From: Sulfitobacter sp. S190
GTDB lineage: Bacteria; Pseudomonadota; Alphaproteobacteria; Rhodobacterales; Rhodobacteraceae
Direction: 5' to 3'
DNA length: 64,000 nt
Assembly (NCBI RefSeq): GCF_025141935.1
Contig: NZ_CP081120.1
Span: 1,612,001 to 1,676,000, forward strand
Both the position numbers and the translations under genes were made by a program. Positions 9,203 through 17,992 of the stretch are shown in pieces. The notes under the pieces are model-generated. The model did not search any database. It was not told the DNA's origin and worked only from the letters and a program-made list of their open reading frames with translations. Numbering within the stretch: the first letter of the stretch is position 1; the number at the start of each line of letters is the position of its first letter.

Positions 9203-9303
9203 TCCTCGCCAACGTGACAATTTTCCAAGGAGCCTGTCAACTGAATTTACGGGTTAATGGGGAATATCTCTTGAAACACGCGGCGCGATGGCCCTAGGGT
9301 TTG

Positions 9304-9317
9304 CCAAAGCGGTTTGG
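9304..9317. promoter_or_regulatory. Second, imperfect AglR-type operator before aglR
   Basis: CCAAAGCGGTTTGG repeats the core of the upstream palindrome with one mismatched base pair. It ends 11 bp before the chosen aglR start, consistent with autoregulation. The two sites are about 118 bp apart centre to centre, so looping by a tetrameric or paired repressor is possible. Confidence 0.6.
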
Positions 9318-9328
9318 AAATCGATCAA

Positions 9329-10360
9329 GTGAACCTTAAAGACCTCGCCAGCCATCTGGGTTTGTCACCCACCACGGTCAGCCGCGCGCTGAACGGCTAT
9401 CCCGAGGTGTCCGAAGCCACCCGCAAACGGGTGTCGGAAGCCGCAAGTGCCTTCAACTATGCACCAAGCCACACGGCGCGGGGGCTCGCGACGGGAAAGG
9501 CGGGGGCCATTGGCCACATCATTCCGCTGGGCCATCACCGCATGATCAATCCGCACTTTTCGGACTTTATCGCAGGTGCGGGGCAGGGCTACGCACGCCG
9601 CGGTTTGGATATTGTCATGACCATCGCCGACAAGGACGATGAACTGGCAGCATTTTCGCGTTTGGCCACGGCCCGCCGCGTTGACGGATTCGTCCTGCAA
9701 GGGCCGCTGGTCGAAGATCCGCGTATCGCGCTTCTGAACGATATGGGTATGCCGTTTGTTGTGCACGGTCGGACGGGCGGCGATGCGGTGCAGGACAAGA
9801 GTTACAGCTGGGTCGACGTCGACAACGAAGACGCTTTCCAGAGAGCAACACAACATCTTATTGATCTGGGCCACCGACGTATCGCTTTGGTCAATGGTCT
9901 GGAGTTCATGAACTTTGCCATGCTCCGCCGGAAAGGTTTTGAAACCGCGATGGCGCGGGCCGGTCTGGAGGTCGATGACGACCTGTGTTTTGCCGATGAC
10001 ATGTCCGAAGCCTATGGCTATGACGCGGCGCAGAAACTGCTGGCAATGAATGCGCCGCCGACAGCGATATTGACGTCGTCCAAGCTGATCGCGTCAGGTG
10101 TGCAACGTGCTTGTTTCGAGGCGGACAAGGTTTTGGGGCAGGATATCTCACTGCTGACGTTTGATGACGCTTTCGGTTTTTTCGGAACCGGTGCGGCCAT
10201 TCCGACCGTAACATGCGTCCGCTCCTCTTTGTTTGAAGCGGGCGTGGCGGTGGCAGAAATGATCGCAGATCAGATTGACGCGCCGAACAGTTCGCCGCGG
10301 CAGGTCCTGTGGCAGGCGGAGATGATCATCGGACGCTCGACAGGAGCCGCACCAAAATGA
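9329..10360 (+). CDS. aglR: LacI-family repressor AglR
   Basis: A 343-residue LacI/GalR regulator. The N-terminal helix-turn-helix is clear (LKDLASHLGLSPTTVSRALNGYPEVSEATRKRV), followed by a periplasmic-binding-protein-like sugar-sensing domain with the usual GHHRMINPHFSDF and LGHRRIALVNG blocks. GTG at 9329 is chosen because it gives the usual short N-terminus; a TTG at 9314 would add five residues. It is divergent from aglEFGAK and its last bases overlap the beta-glucosidase start (ATGA), so both are probably made from one message. It probably represses the agl genes until an alpha-glucoside or glucose derivative binds. Confidence 0.9.
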   Translation: MNLKDLASHLGLSPTTVSRALNGYPEVSEATRKRVSEAASAFNYAPSHTARGLATGKAGAIGHIIPLGHHRMINPHFSDFIAGAGQGYARRGLDIVMTIADKDDELAAFSRLATARRVDGFVLQGPLVEDPRIALLNDMGMPFVVHGRTGGDAVQDKSYSWVDVDNEDAFQRATQHLIDLGHRRIALVNGLEFMNFAMLRRKGFETAMARAGLEVDDDLCFADDMSEAYGYDAAQKLLAMNAPPTAILTSSKLIASGVQRACFEADKVLGQDISLLTFDDAFGFFGTGAAIPTVTCVRSSLFEAGVAVAEMIADQIDAPNSSPRQVLWQAEMIIGRSTGAAPK

Positions 10361-11658
10361 AGATACCGCAGGATTTTGTGCTTGGCGTCGCCACGGCGGC
10401 CTACCAGATCGAGGGCACGCGCTTCGGCGATGTGGGGCCGTCCCACTGGGACAGTTTTGCCGCGCAGGGCGGTACGATCGGGCGGCAAAACGGCGACGTT
10501 GCCTGCGCGCATTACGAAAAATGGCTCGAAGATCTTGACCTGATCGCACATGGCAATTTCGACGCGTACCGGTTTTCCGTGGCCTGGCCGAGGATCCAGC
10601 GTGATGGCCGCGAAGCCCCGCGCGCCGAAGGGCTCGATTTCTACGATCAACTTGTGGACGGCGCTCTGGCCCGCGGGATCGAGCCGCATTGCACGCTTTA
10701 CCACTGGGATCTGCCGCAGGCTTTGGCGGACAAAGGGGGGTGGGAAAATCAGGATACCGCAAAGTACTTTGCGGATTACTGTGCGCATGTCTCCGATCGT
10801 TTGGGCGATCGGCTGGCGAGTGTGGCGACAGTGAACGAGCCTTGGTGTGTCGCGTGGCTATCGCATTTTCTGGGCCACCACGCGCCGGGCAAACGCGATC
10901 TCTCTGCCGCGGCCAAAGCCATGCACAATATTCTTTACGCTCACGGTCTCGGGGCCGCCGCGCTGCGTGATCTGGGGCGCAAGGACATCGGCATCGTTCT
11001 GAACATGGAATACGCCGCACCTGCGACAGACCGGGAGGCGGACCGCCATGCAGCGGCGATTTTTGACGGCATATATAACCGCTGGTTCATAGAGGCGCTG
11101 ACAAAGGGCGCATATCCATCAGATATCCTCGAGCATCTTGAACCGCACATGCCCGTGGGCTGGCAAGACCAGATGCAGACCATCGCGCAGCCGCTCGACT
11201 GGATGGGCCTGAATTATTACACGAGAAGCATTCATGCCGATGACGGAACCGGCATTTTTCCGTTTGGACAGACGCAAATTGGGCCACTGCCGAAAACATC
11301 CATGGGCTGGGAAGTTTATCCCGAAGGCCTGCAGTATTTTCTCGAACGGATGCATCGCGACTATACTGGTAATCTGCCGCTATATGTGACGGAAAACGGC
11401 ATGGCGCTGCACGACAAGGTGGCGGATGGCGGTGTCGACGATGCGCAGAGGGTCGGATATTTTCGCGATCACCTCGCTGCAGCGCTGGCCGCGCGGGACG
11501 CAGGCGTGCCATTGAAAGGGTACTTTGCGTGGTCCTTGCTCGACAATTTTGAATGGGCGTTCGGCTATTCCGAACGATTTGGTCTGGTTCATGTCGATTA
11601 CGACACGCAGACCCGTACGCCGAAAGAGTCTTTCCGGTTCTTCCAGAACTTGCGCTAG
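10357..11658 (+). CDS. GH1 beta-glucosidase
   Basis: A 433-residue cytoplasmic family 1 glycoside hydrolase. The N-terminal family signature (FVLGVATAAYQIEG) is present. The acid/base is Glu161 in TVNEPW and the nucleophile Glu346 in YVTENG. The full (beta/alpha)8 length is there, and no signal peptide is seen. It would hydrolyse cellobiose or aryl beta-glucosides; GH1 enzymes are often promiscuous toward beta-galactosides. It is translationally coupled to aglR, so beta- and alpha-glucoside use may be controlled together. Confidence 0.94.
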   Translation: MKIPQDFVLGVATAAYQIEGTRFGDVGPSHWDSFAAQGGTIGRQNGDVACAHYEKWLEDLDLIAHGNFDAYRFSVAWPRIQRDGREAPRAEGLDFYDQLVDGALARGIEPHCTLYHWDLPQALADKGGWENQDTAKYFADYCAHVSDRLGDRLASVATVNEPWCVAWLSHFLGHHAPGKRDLSAAAKAMHNILYAHGLGAAALRDLGRKDIGIVLNMEYAAPATDREADRHAAAIFDGIYNRWFIEALTKGAYPSDILEHLEPHMPVGWQDQMQTIAQPLDWMGLNYYTRSIHADDGTGIFPFGQTQIGPLPKTSMGWEVYPEGLQYFLERMHRDYTGNLPLYVTENGMALHDKVADGGVDDAQRVGYFRDHLAAALAARDAGVPLKGYFAWSLLDNFEWAFGYSERFGLVHVDYDTQTRTPKESFRFFQNLR

Positions 11659-11673
11659 CACTGCCAAACAAAA

Positions 11674-11694
11674 AAGCGCCCTGGCAGGGCGCTT
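11674..11694. terminator. Bidirectional Rho-independent terminator
   Basis: An 8-bp stem (AAGCGCCC/GGGCGCTT) with a 5-base loop. It is flanked by an A-rich stretch on the left and GTTTTTAT on the right. It serves the plus-strand beta-glucosidase and the converging minus-strand YcbK gene. Confidence 0.88.
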
Positions 11695-11718
11695 GTTTTT
11701 ATCGATTGTCGGGAGGGT

Positions 11719-12288
11719 CTAGCGGCCCCAGGTGCGAACCGTGCCGCAATCCATGTGCACGAAGTTGGAACCCGAGTAGCGACCGACGCCACCCCCACGG
11801 CAGACCGCGGCTGCCTTGGCCACCTGACTGACCGAGCGCGAACCGAGCCGCAAGTCGGCGGCCTGCCCACGCATGTGCAGAGAATTCTTAGCGACACCGC
11901 GCGAGCGGCTGCGCAACATCGCGTTTGTCTTGGGGCTGCGATAGCCGGACAACAGCATGTACGGTTCGTCCGCATCGAGCAGATTATGCGCCGCGGCCAT
12001 AATGTCGACCGTACGCAGGTCCATGTTTTTCACATCGTTGGTCCGCCAGTCGCGCATGAAGAAATTCACCTCGCGGACGGCGTCCTTGATGTAGTTTCCT
12101 TCGATCCAGTAGATCATGTCGATCCGCTCGCCCGTGCGACCGGAATACATCTTGATGCGGCGAATGTCGCCGGCACCGCGCAGGAAGCCTGCTGCATTTG
12201 CGAAAGTAGGTGCTGCTGTGACTGCAGTTGCTGCGAACGCGCCAAGGACGCCGCGTCGGGTCATCCCCGAAGTGCTAGAGCCTGTCAT
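11719..12288 (-). CDS. DUF882/YcbK-family murein endopeptidase-like protein
   Basis: A 189-residue exported protein of the peptidase M15 superfamily. The N-terminus has a Tat-like signal (MTRRGVLGAFAATAVTAAPTFANA). The zinc-site motifs are seen as LSGYRSPKTNAML, SLHMRGQAADLRL and FVHMDCG, supplying His and Asp ligands. E. coli relatives (YcbK/MepK) cut peptidoglycan crosslinks. Its divergent neighbour is the L,D-transpeptidase YcbB, the same pairing as in E. coli ycbB-ycbK, which suggests a shared role in 3,3-crosslink metabolism. A start at the internal MTRR (residue 9) is also possible. Confidence 0.88.
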   Translation of the reverse strand: MTGSSTSGMTRRGVLGAFAATAVTAAPTFANAAGFLRGAGDIRRIKMYSGRTGERIDMIYWIEGNYIKDAVREVNFFMRDWRTNDVKNMDLRTVDIMAAAHNLLDADEPYMLLSGYRSPKTNAMLRSRSRGVAKNSLHMRGQAADLRLGSRSVSQVAKAAAVCRGGGVGRYSGSNFVHMDCGTVRTWGR

Positions 12289-12630
12289 ATGTCTGTCCCG
12301 TTTCTGCCCAATGTGGTGAGCGTGCCTGAGTCTTCTGCCAGTTGTGCCCGCGATGTTACGCGGACGGTTTGCGTCTCCCCAGATGCGCGATTTTTATTGC
12401 ATAGCGGAAAAGGTGAACCAACCCTTGAATCAATTTGGTTCCAAATACCGGCAATTTTAGGCAATTTCTTGCGCATTTTTTCCACAGCCATGGAACCCGC
12501 GCGGCAGGGTGATGGTTTAACCGCATCATTTCAGTTGGAAATCGCGCCTGATACCAAAACGTGAGTGGACTTCCCCGATGCCGCAGGGGAAACATTCAAG
12601 AGCCGTATGTTCTAGTTGCCGGAGCCAAAC
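12289..12630. other. Divergent intergenic region between ycbK-like and ycbB-like genes
   Basis: 342 bp without a credible gene. It is locally AT-rich (about 12390-12550) and presumably holds the promoters of both divergent genes, but I cannot place -35/-10 elements with confidence. No terminator-like hairpin or RNA gene was seen. Confidence 0.5.
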
Positions 12631-14244
12631 ATGTTCAACTTATCGACCTCGCGCTCAACGTCTCGCGCGTTCGTCTTGGCGCTCGCGCTCGGAATTGCGG
12701 GTTTCGGGGTCTCCGGCGCCGCCCACGCGCAGGTGACTGCTTTCAAACAGGCCGTCGCGGAGACAGGCGCGGAAGATGACGCGATCGCGTCTTTCTACAG
12801 AACGCAGAATTTCGAGGGCATCTGGACAGGCGATACCGAAGAACACCGGGCGAGGCGCGCCGCATTGCTGCAGGCGCTGCGGATGGCCGGGCATCACGGG
12901 CTTCCGGTGGCCCGCTACGATGTGGCAAAGCTCGAACGGCAAATGGCGTCCGCACGCAGCCCGCGGGATCGAGGAGTTGTCGAGGTCGCGCTGACCAAGG
13001 CGTTCTTGCAATATGCCCGCGATGTGCAAAGCGGCGCCTTGACGCCGGGGCGTGTGGTCAGCGCCATCAAACGTGAAGTCACCTATGCCGATCCGGTGGC
13101 CTTGATCAGCGGGCTCAAGACATCCGAGCCGACCGCTTACCTGCGCGATCTGGCCCCGCGCACCATCGAATACAGCGCATTGATGAAGCAAAAGCTGATC
13201 CTGCAAGAGGTCGCACAACGCGGCGGCTGGGGGCCGACGGTCAACGCGGAAAAGATCGCCCTTGGTGCAACCGGGGCAGACGTTTTGGCTTTGCGCAACC
13301 GGTTGATGGCGATGGGATACCTGCGCCGATCCAATGCCCGCAGCTTTGACGCCGAAATGAAAACTGCGGTGGAGGCGTTTCAGCGGGCCCACGGTCTGGA
13401 AATTGATGGCGTAGCAGGCGGCGAGACGCTCAGGCAAATCAACATCGGTCCCGAAGCGCGGCTGAAATCGGTCATTGTCGCGATGGAGCGGGAGCGTTGG
13501 TTGAACCGCGATCGCGGCCAGCGCCATATTCTTGTGAATATTCCTGATTTTACCGCCAAGGTCGTTGACGACGGGCGCGTCACCTTCGAGACCCGCTCGG
13601 TGGTGGGGGCAAATCGCGAGGACAGGCCCACGCCCGAATTCTCTGACATGATGAGCCATATGGTCATCAATCCAAGCTGGTATGTGCCACGTTCGATCGT
13701 GGTGAACGAATATCTGCCCGCGTTGCGCCGCAACCCGAATGCTGTCCGCCATATCCAGATCACCGATAGGCGGGGCCGCGTTGTTAGCCGCAACCAGAAC
13801 TTTTCGCGGTTCACGGCCCGCAATTTTCCATATTCGATGCGTCAGCCGCCCAGTAAATCGAATGCTTTGGGGCTGGTGAAATTCATGTTCCCGAACAAGT
13901 ACAATATCTACTTGCATGACACGCCCGCCAAATCGCTGTTCAGCCGCGATGTCAGAGCTTTCAGCCACGGCTGCATCCGGCTCAATGACCCGTTTGATTT
14001 CGCCTATGCGCTGCTGGCCAAGCAGGAGGCTGATCCCAAGGCGTTCTTTCAGGGCAAGTTGCGCACCGGATCGGAAAGCCGTGTAAATCTGAAGGCGCCG
14101 GTGCCGGTGCACATCATCTACAGAACTGCCTTTACCGATGCGCGGGGCAATCTCAATTTCCGCCGTGATGTGTACGGCCGAGATGCGCTTATCTGGAACG
14201 CACTGCAGAAGGCAGGGGTGGAATTGGGCGGCGTTCAGGGCTAA
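12631..14244 (+). CDS. L,D-transpeptidase, YcbB/LdtD family
   Basis: A 537-residue periplasmic protein with a signal peptide (cleavage near GAAHA-Q). A helical N-terminal region is followed by a peptidoglycan-binding-1 domain (VLALRNRLMAMGYLRRS, residues ~210-270) and a C-terminal YkuD catalytic domain. The active-site motif SHGCIRL has its cysteine at residue 448. It makes 3,3 (DAP-DAP) crosslinks in peptidoglycan. ATG at 12631 has GGAG 6 bases upstream; a TTG five codons earlier is less likely. It is followed 31 bp later by lpxD. Confidence 0.92.
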   Translation: MFNLSTSRSTSRAFVLALALGIAGFGVSGAAHAQVTAFKQAVAETGAEDDAIASFYRTQNFEGIWTGDTEEHRARRAALLQALRMAGHHGLPVARYDVAKLERQMASARSPRDRGVVEVALTKAFLQYARDVQSGALTPGRVVSAIKREVTYADPVALISGLKTSEPTAYLRDLAPRTIEYSALMKQKLILQEVAQRGGWGPTVNAEKIALGATGADVLALRNRLMAMGYLRRSNARSFDAEMKTAVEAFQRAHGLEIDGVAGGETLRQINIGPEARLKSVIVAMERERWLNRDRGQRHILVNIPDFTAKVVDDGRVTFETRSVVGANREDRPTPEFSDMMSHMVINPSWYVPRSIVVNEYLPALRRNPNAVRHIQITDRRGRVVSRNQNFSRFTARNFPYSMRQPPSKSNALGLVKFMFPNKYNIYLHDTPAKSLFSRDVRAFSHGCIRLNDPFDFAYALLAKQEADPKAFFQGKLRTGSESRVNLKAPVPVHIIYRTAFTDARGNLNFRRDVYGRDALIWNALQKAGVELGGVQG

Positions 14245-14275
14245 ATCAGCGCTCAACCATCAAGGATGAGCGTTC

Positions 14276-15367
14276 ATGACCCACACAATCCAAGAAATCG
14301 CCGTCGCTTTGGGGGCAGACGCGGTTGGTGACACGGACCTCACAATCGCGCGGGCGGCCGAACCCGGCACTGCCGGCCCTGATGATTTGGCCCTTGCGAT
14401 GAACCCCAAATACGCGGACGGGCTGGCCGAGGGCAAGGCACGCGCTGCGATGGTTTGGGAGGGCGCGGATTGGCAGGCGCTAGGCCTCAAGGCGGCAATC
14501 ATTGCGCCGCGTCCGCGCTATGCGATGTCGGGCCTGACAAAGATGCTCGACACGGGGCAAGGCTACGACCGCGGCATTCACCCGACCGCCTTTGTGCATC
14601 CAGACGCGATTTTGGGCGATGGGGTAAGCGTCGGCCCGCTGGCCGTGATCTCGAAAGGGGCGCGGATCGGTGCTGGTAGTGTTATCGGGCCGCAGTGCTT
14701 TGTCGGCTGGGACGTGATCATCGGGGCTGGTGCCTATTTGCGCGAAGCGGTCAGCATCGGCGCGCGTGTTTCTATCGGGAAACGCTTTATCGGCCAGCCC
14801 GGCGCGCGGATTGGCGGCGATGGTTTCAGTTTTGTGACCGCGGAACCCAGCACTGCAGAGACTGCCCGCAAGTCCTTGGGCAAGGAGATTGATACCAAGG
14901 CGCAGGAGTGGACCCGTATTCATTCGCTGGGATCTGTCACGATCGGCGATGACGTGGAGATCGGGATGAACGCCACGGTAGACTGCGGCACGATCCGCAA
15001 TACGCAAATCGGCAACGGCAGCAAGCTCGATAACCTCGTACATCTGGGGCACAACGTTGTCGTCGGACAGAACAGCCTGCTGTGTGGCCAGGTTGGTATC
15101 GCAGGCAGCGCTGTTATCGGCGACAACGTCGTGTTGGGCGGACAATGTGGCGTGAGCGACAACATTTTCATCGGCAACAATGTCGTCGCCGGTGGCGGGA
15201 CCAAGATGCTGTCGAACGTTCCGGCGGGACGGATGGTCCTTGGGTATCCCGCGACGCAGATGGAAAAACAGGTAGAAACGTATAAGGCGTTGCGCCGCCT
15301 GCCGCGTCTTATTAGGGACATGGCGAAACTGCAAAAGGCGGTATTCAAGGATGAAGCCGGGTCCTGA
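14276..15367 (+). CDS. lpxD: UDP-3-O-(3-hydroxyacyl)glucosamine N-acyltransferase, LpxD family
   Basis: A 363-residue left-handed beta-helix acyltransferase with many hexapeptide repeats from residue ~100 and a C-terminal helix. LpxD adds the second hydroxyacyl chain of lipid A from acyl-ACP. The catalytic histidine is present in VHLGHNVVVG (His259). By my alignment, the second conserved histidine of E. coli LpxD (His276) is replaced by Asn in CGVSDNIFIG. The gene is not in the usual bamA-lpxD-fabZ-lpxA order; an ACP and a ketosynthase follow. It may be the only lpxD or a specialised paralogue. The start has AAGGATGAG upstream. Confidence 0.88.
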   Translation: MTHTIQEIAVALGADAVGDTDLTIARAAEPGTAGPDDLALAMNPKYADGLAEGKARAAMVWEGADWQALGLKAAIIAPRPRYAMSGLTKMLDTGQGYDRGIHPTAFVHPDAILGDGVSVGPLAVISKGARIGAGSVIGPQCFVGWDVIIGAGAYLREAVSIGARVSIGKRFIGQPGARIGGDGFSFVTAEPSTAETARKSLGKEIDTKAQEWTRIHSLGSVTIGDDVEIGMNATVDCGTIRNTQIGNGSKLDNLVHLGHNVVVGQNSLLCGQVGIAGSAVIGDNVVLGGQCGVSDNIFIGNNVVAGGGTKMLSNVPAGRMVLGYPATQMEKQVETYKALRRLPRLIRDMAKLQKAVFKDEAGS

Positions 15368-15394
15368 CACCCGGCGCTGCAAAAGAGGCGAAGG

Positions 15395-15652
15395 ATGAAT
15401 ATCCAGCAACAAGTCATTGCAATCATTGCCGAACAGGCGGTTCTTGAGCCCGATGATGTGCAGATGGACAGCACGCTCGAAAGTCTGGGTATCGACAGTC
15501 TCGGTCTGGTCGAAAGCATTTTCGCGATCGAGGAGGCATTCGACATCTCGGTGCCCTTCAACGCCAATGCGCCGCAGGAATCCGATTTCGACATCTCCAC
15601 AGTCGCCAGCATCGTGGATGGAATAAAGCGGTTGAAAGCCGAACAGGGGTAG
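15395..15652 (+). CDS. Acyl carrier protein (non-housekeeping type)
   Basis: An 85-residue acidic ACP. The phosphopantetheine site is the DSL motif with Ser35 (ESLGIDSLGLVE). Residues ~60-75 are unlike housekeeping AcpP, which points to a specialised carrier. It lies between lpxD and a KAS II-type synthase, 27 bp after lpxD and 6 bp before the synthase, so it probably carries the acyl chain used by one or both. AcpXL-type carriers of rhizobia serve lipid A in a comparable way, but homology to AcpXL specifically was not tested. Confidence 0.9.
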   Translation: MNIQQQVIAIIAEQAVLEPDDVQMDSTLESLGIDSLGLVESIFAIEEAFDISVPFNANAPQESDFDISTVASIVDGIKRLKAEQG

Positions 15653-15658
15653 CATCGG

Positions 15659-16867
15659 GTGAAACGGGTCGTCATCACCGGCGCAGGTACGATCAATGCG
15701 TTGGGCCACAGTGTGCCCGACACCTACGCGGCCATGCGCGAAGGTCGGTGCGGGATCGGGCCGCTGGATTTTCGCGATGTGGACAGATTGTCTATCCAGA
15801 TCGGCGGGCAGGTCACCGGTTTCGAGGCGGAGGGCCGCTATAACCGTCAGCAGATGTCGCTCTACGACCGGTTTACGCAGTTCACACTCGCCGCGGCCAA
15901 AGAGGCCATCGAGCAATCGGGGATCGTCTTTTCCGGCGATACCTCGGCGCGCTCCGGTGTGGTTCTGGGCACGGCGGGGGGCGGGGTCAGCACTTGGGAC
16001 GACAATTACCGCGCGGTGTACGAAGAAGGGAAAAACAGGGTCCATCCCTTCGTTGTCCCCAAACTGATGAACAACGCCGCGGCGAGCCACGTCAGCATGG
16101 AATGGAACCTTAAGGGGCCGTCCTTCACGGTCTCGACGGCCTGTGCGTCATCTAACCATGCCATGGCGCAGGCCTTTGCGATGGTGCGGTCGGGCATAGC
16201 GCCGGCCATGGTGACCGGCGGTTCTGAATCCATGCTGTGTTTCGGCGGGGTGAAGGCCTGGGAAGGGCTGCGCGTGATGTCCAAGGATGCGTGCCGCCCG
16301 TTTTCGGCCAACCGGAACGGCATGGTGCAAGGTGAGGGTGCCGGTGTCTTCGTATTCGAAGAGTATGAACACGCGCGGGCGCGGGGTGCCGAAATCCTGT
16401 GCGAAGTCGCGGGATTTGCGATGTCGTCGGATGCGGCGGATATCGTGATGCCCTCCAAGAACGGTGCGGCGCGCGCGATGGCGGGGGCACTGGCGGATGC
16501 GCGGATTGACGCGTCTGAGGTGGGCTACATCAACGCTCACGGTACCGGCACGGCAGCAAACGACAAAACCGAGTGCGCGGCAGTTGCGGATGTATTCGGT
16601 CCCCACGCGGACCAATTGATGATCAGTTCGACAAAATCTATGCACGGCCACTTGATCGGAGGCACGGGAGCGGTCGAGCTGCTTGCCTGTATCATGGCGC
16701 TGCGGGAAGGTGTGATCGCGCCGACAATCGGCTACGAAGAACCGGACCCAGAATGTGCGCTTGACGTTGTCCCCAATACCGCGCGGGAGGCCAAGGTGAC
16801 CGTCGCGATCAGCAACGCGTTTGCCTTCGGTGGCATGAATGCGGTCCTTGCTCTGCGGGCGATGTGA
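15659..16867 (+). CDS. Beta-ketoacyl-ACP synthase (FabF-like)
   Basis: A 402-residue condensing enzyme with a Cys-His-His triad. The nucleophile is Cys162 in STACASSNHAMAQA; the histidines lie in NAHGTGTAANDKTE and KSMHGHLIGGTGAVE. It extends acyl-ACP by two carbons with malonyl-ACP. The start is GTG at 15659. It is cotranscribed with lpxD and the ACP, so it probably makes a dedicated acyl chain rather than bulk fatty acids. The stop overlaps the start of the VOC gene. Confidence 0.92.
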   Translation: MKRVVITGAGTINALGHSVPDTYAAMREGRCGIGPLDFRDVDRLSIQIGGQVTGFEAEGRYNRQQMSLYDRFTQFTLAAAKEAIEQSGIVFSGDTSARSGVVLGTAGGGVSTWDDNYRAVYEEGKNRVHPFVVPKLMNNAAASHVSMEWNLKGPSFTVSTACASSNHAMAQAFAMVRSGIAPAMVTGGSESMLCFGGVKAWEGLRVMSKDACRPFSANRNGMVQGEGAGVFVFEEYEHARARGAEILCEVAGFAMSSDAADIVMPSKNGAARAMAGALADARIDASEVGYINAHGTGTAANDKTECAAVADVFGPHADQLMISSTKSMHGHLIGGTGAVELLACIMALREGVIAPTIGYEEPDPECALDVVPNTAREAKVTVAISNAFAFGGMNAVLALRAM

Positions 16868-17262
16868 TGGGCCAGCGGATCGCGCATGTTGCCCTCATCG
16901 TGGCGGATTACGACGACGCGATAGCGTTTTACGTGGGCACCCTCGGCTTTGATCTGGTGGCGGATGAGTATCAGCCAGAGCAGGACAAGCGGTGGGTGGT
17001 CGTCCGGCCGAGCGCAAGTTCGGACAGCACGAGTATCCTGCTCGCTAAAGCCAGTTCTCCGAGACAGTCGGCGTATGTTGGTGATCAAACCGGTGGACGG
17101 GTGTTCCTGTTTCTTCAAACGGATACCTTCGAAACCGATCACGCCCGGTACCGCGCAGCGGGCGTGAGGTTTTTTGAAGCGCCGCGGCATGAGCCTTATG
17201 GAACGGTGGCCGTGTTCGAAGACCTTTACGGAAACAGGTGGGACCTGATCCAGTTCACCTGA
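16867..17262 (+). CDS. VOC (glyoxalase/dioxygenase fold) family protein
   Basis: A 131-residue single-module VOC protein. The beta-alpha-beta-beta-beta pattern begins IAHVALIVADYDDAIAFYVGTLGFDL, and the end has the usual GTVAVFEDLYGNRWDLIQF. Metal ligands appear to be His6 and the Glu in FEDLYGN. The substrate is unknown. ATG at 16867 overlaps the synthase stop (TGATG), so it belongs to the lpxD-ACP-KAS operon at least transcriptionally. Confidence 0.85.
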   Translation: MGQRIAHVALIVADYDDAIAFYVGTLGFDLVADEYQPEQDKRWVVVRPSASSDSTSILLAKASSPRQSAYVGDQTGGRVFLFLQTDTFETDHARYRAAGVRFFEAPRHEPYGTVAVFEDLYGNRWDLIQFT

Positions 17263-17272
17263 CCAAAGAAAA

Positions 17273-17296
17273 AGCCGCTCTCCGAGGAAAGCGGCT
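17273..17296 (-). terminator. Rho-independent terminator of the IalB-family gene
   Basis: A 7-bp stem (AGCCGCT/AGCGGCT). On the minus strand it is followed by TTTTTCTTT. On the plus strand there is no T-run, so it mainly ends the minus-strand gene, though it lies between two converging genes. Confidence 0.8.
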
Positions 17297-17323
17297 CTTG
17301 TCCGGTCGATGGTCTGTCCAGAT

Positions 17324-17992
17324 CTACTGATCGACGACCGACACCTTGTCGAAAGAGGCTGTGAACCCGTCCAGCGACATGGTCACTTTTACCGTCTGAT
17401 CGGGTGCCAAGGCGGGCGTGATCGATAGTTCGGCTTTCGCGCCGCGTTTGAACGCACTGATATCGGCTTCGGTCAGACCCATGCGGACGTAGCAACCGAT
17501 CTGGTTACAGAATGCGAATGGATAGCGGCGGGCGTTGGCACCGTCGACCGTCACTGTAAGCTGCTTTTGCAGCGATGTCTCGAGTGGAACGATTACGGTC
17601 GCACCGGCGACAGCCTTGCCACCCGCAGGCAGCCGGAAAAGCGAGACTTCGGCAACCGGCACGTCTTGCTCGTCTTTCATCAACTGGTACATCTGGCAGG
17701 GCTCTTCAGCGTCAGAGCCTTCTTCGGCGCGGATGCACCGCATGTCCCAACCGCCGATAACTTCGCGGGTATAGGGCTGTCCGACCTGCGGCGTGGCGTT
17801 GGGATCTTCGCCAAGGCTCAACTGATCCTCGATCGTGATACCTTCATCTGCGCCCGCATCTTCGGACTGATCCGTTTCTGTCGCCGCCGCGGGTGCATCT
17901 GCGTCTGCGTCGGTCGACTGGGCAAAACCTGTCATCGGGGTCATAAAGGCCACTGCGGCACACAGGGGCAGGGCGGTCATGATCTTGAACAT
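17324..17992 (-). CDS. Invasion-associated locus B (IalB) family periplasmic protein
   Basis: A 222-residue protein. A signal peptide ends near GFAQS and is followed by a low-complexity acidic stretch (ADADAPAAATETDQSEDAGADEG, residues ~25-50). The IalB-type domain comes next, with REVIGGWDMRC and the four cysteines seen in this family (WDMRC, EEPCQ, FCNQIGC). The family is named from Bartonella but is widespread in free-living alphaproteobacteria with no proven function. The start at 17992 gives the signal peptide; the 13 residues ahead of it are not convincing. It is a single-gene unit. Confidence 0.87.
   Translation of the reverse strand: MFKIMTALPLCAAVAFMTPMTGFAQSTDADADAPAAATETDQSEDAGADEGITIEDQLSLGEDPNATPQVGQPYTREVIGGWDMRCIRAEEGSDAEEPCQMYQLMKDEQDVPVAEVSLFRLPAGGKAVAGATVIVPLETSLQKQLTVTVDGANARRYPFAFCNQIGCYVRMGLTEADISAFKRGAKAELSITPALAPDQTVKVTMSLDGFTASFDKVSVVDQ

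Noticed and set aside
12655..14256. 533-residue minus-strand open frame opposite ycbB
   Set aside because: It mirrors the L,D-transpeptidase gene, which has a signal peptide and an intact catalytic motif; the antisense product has no family features.
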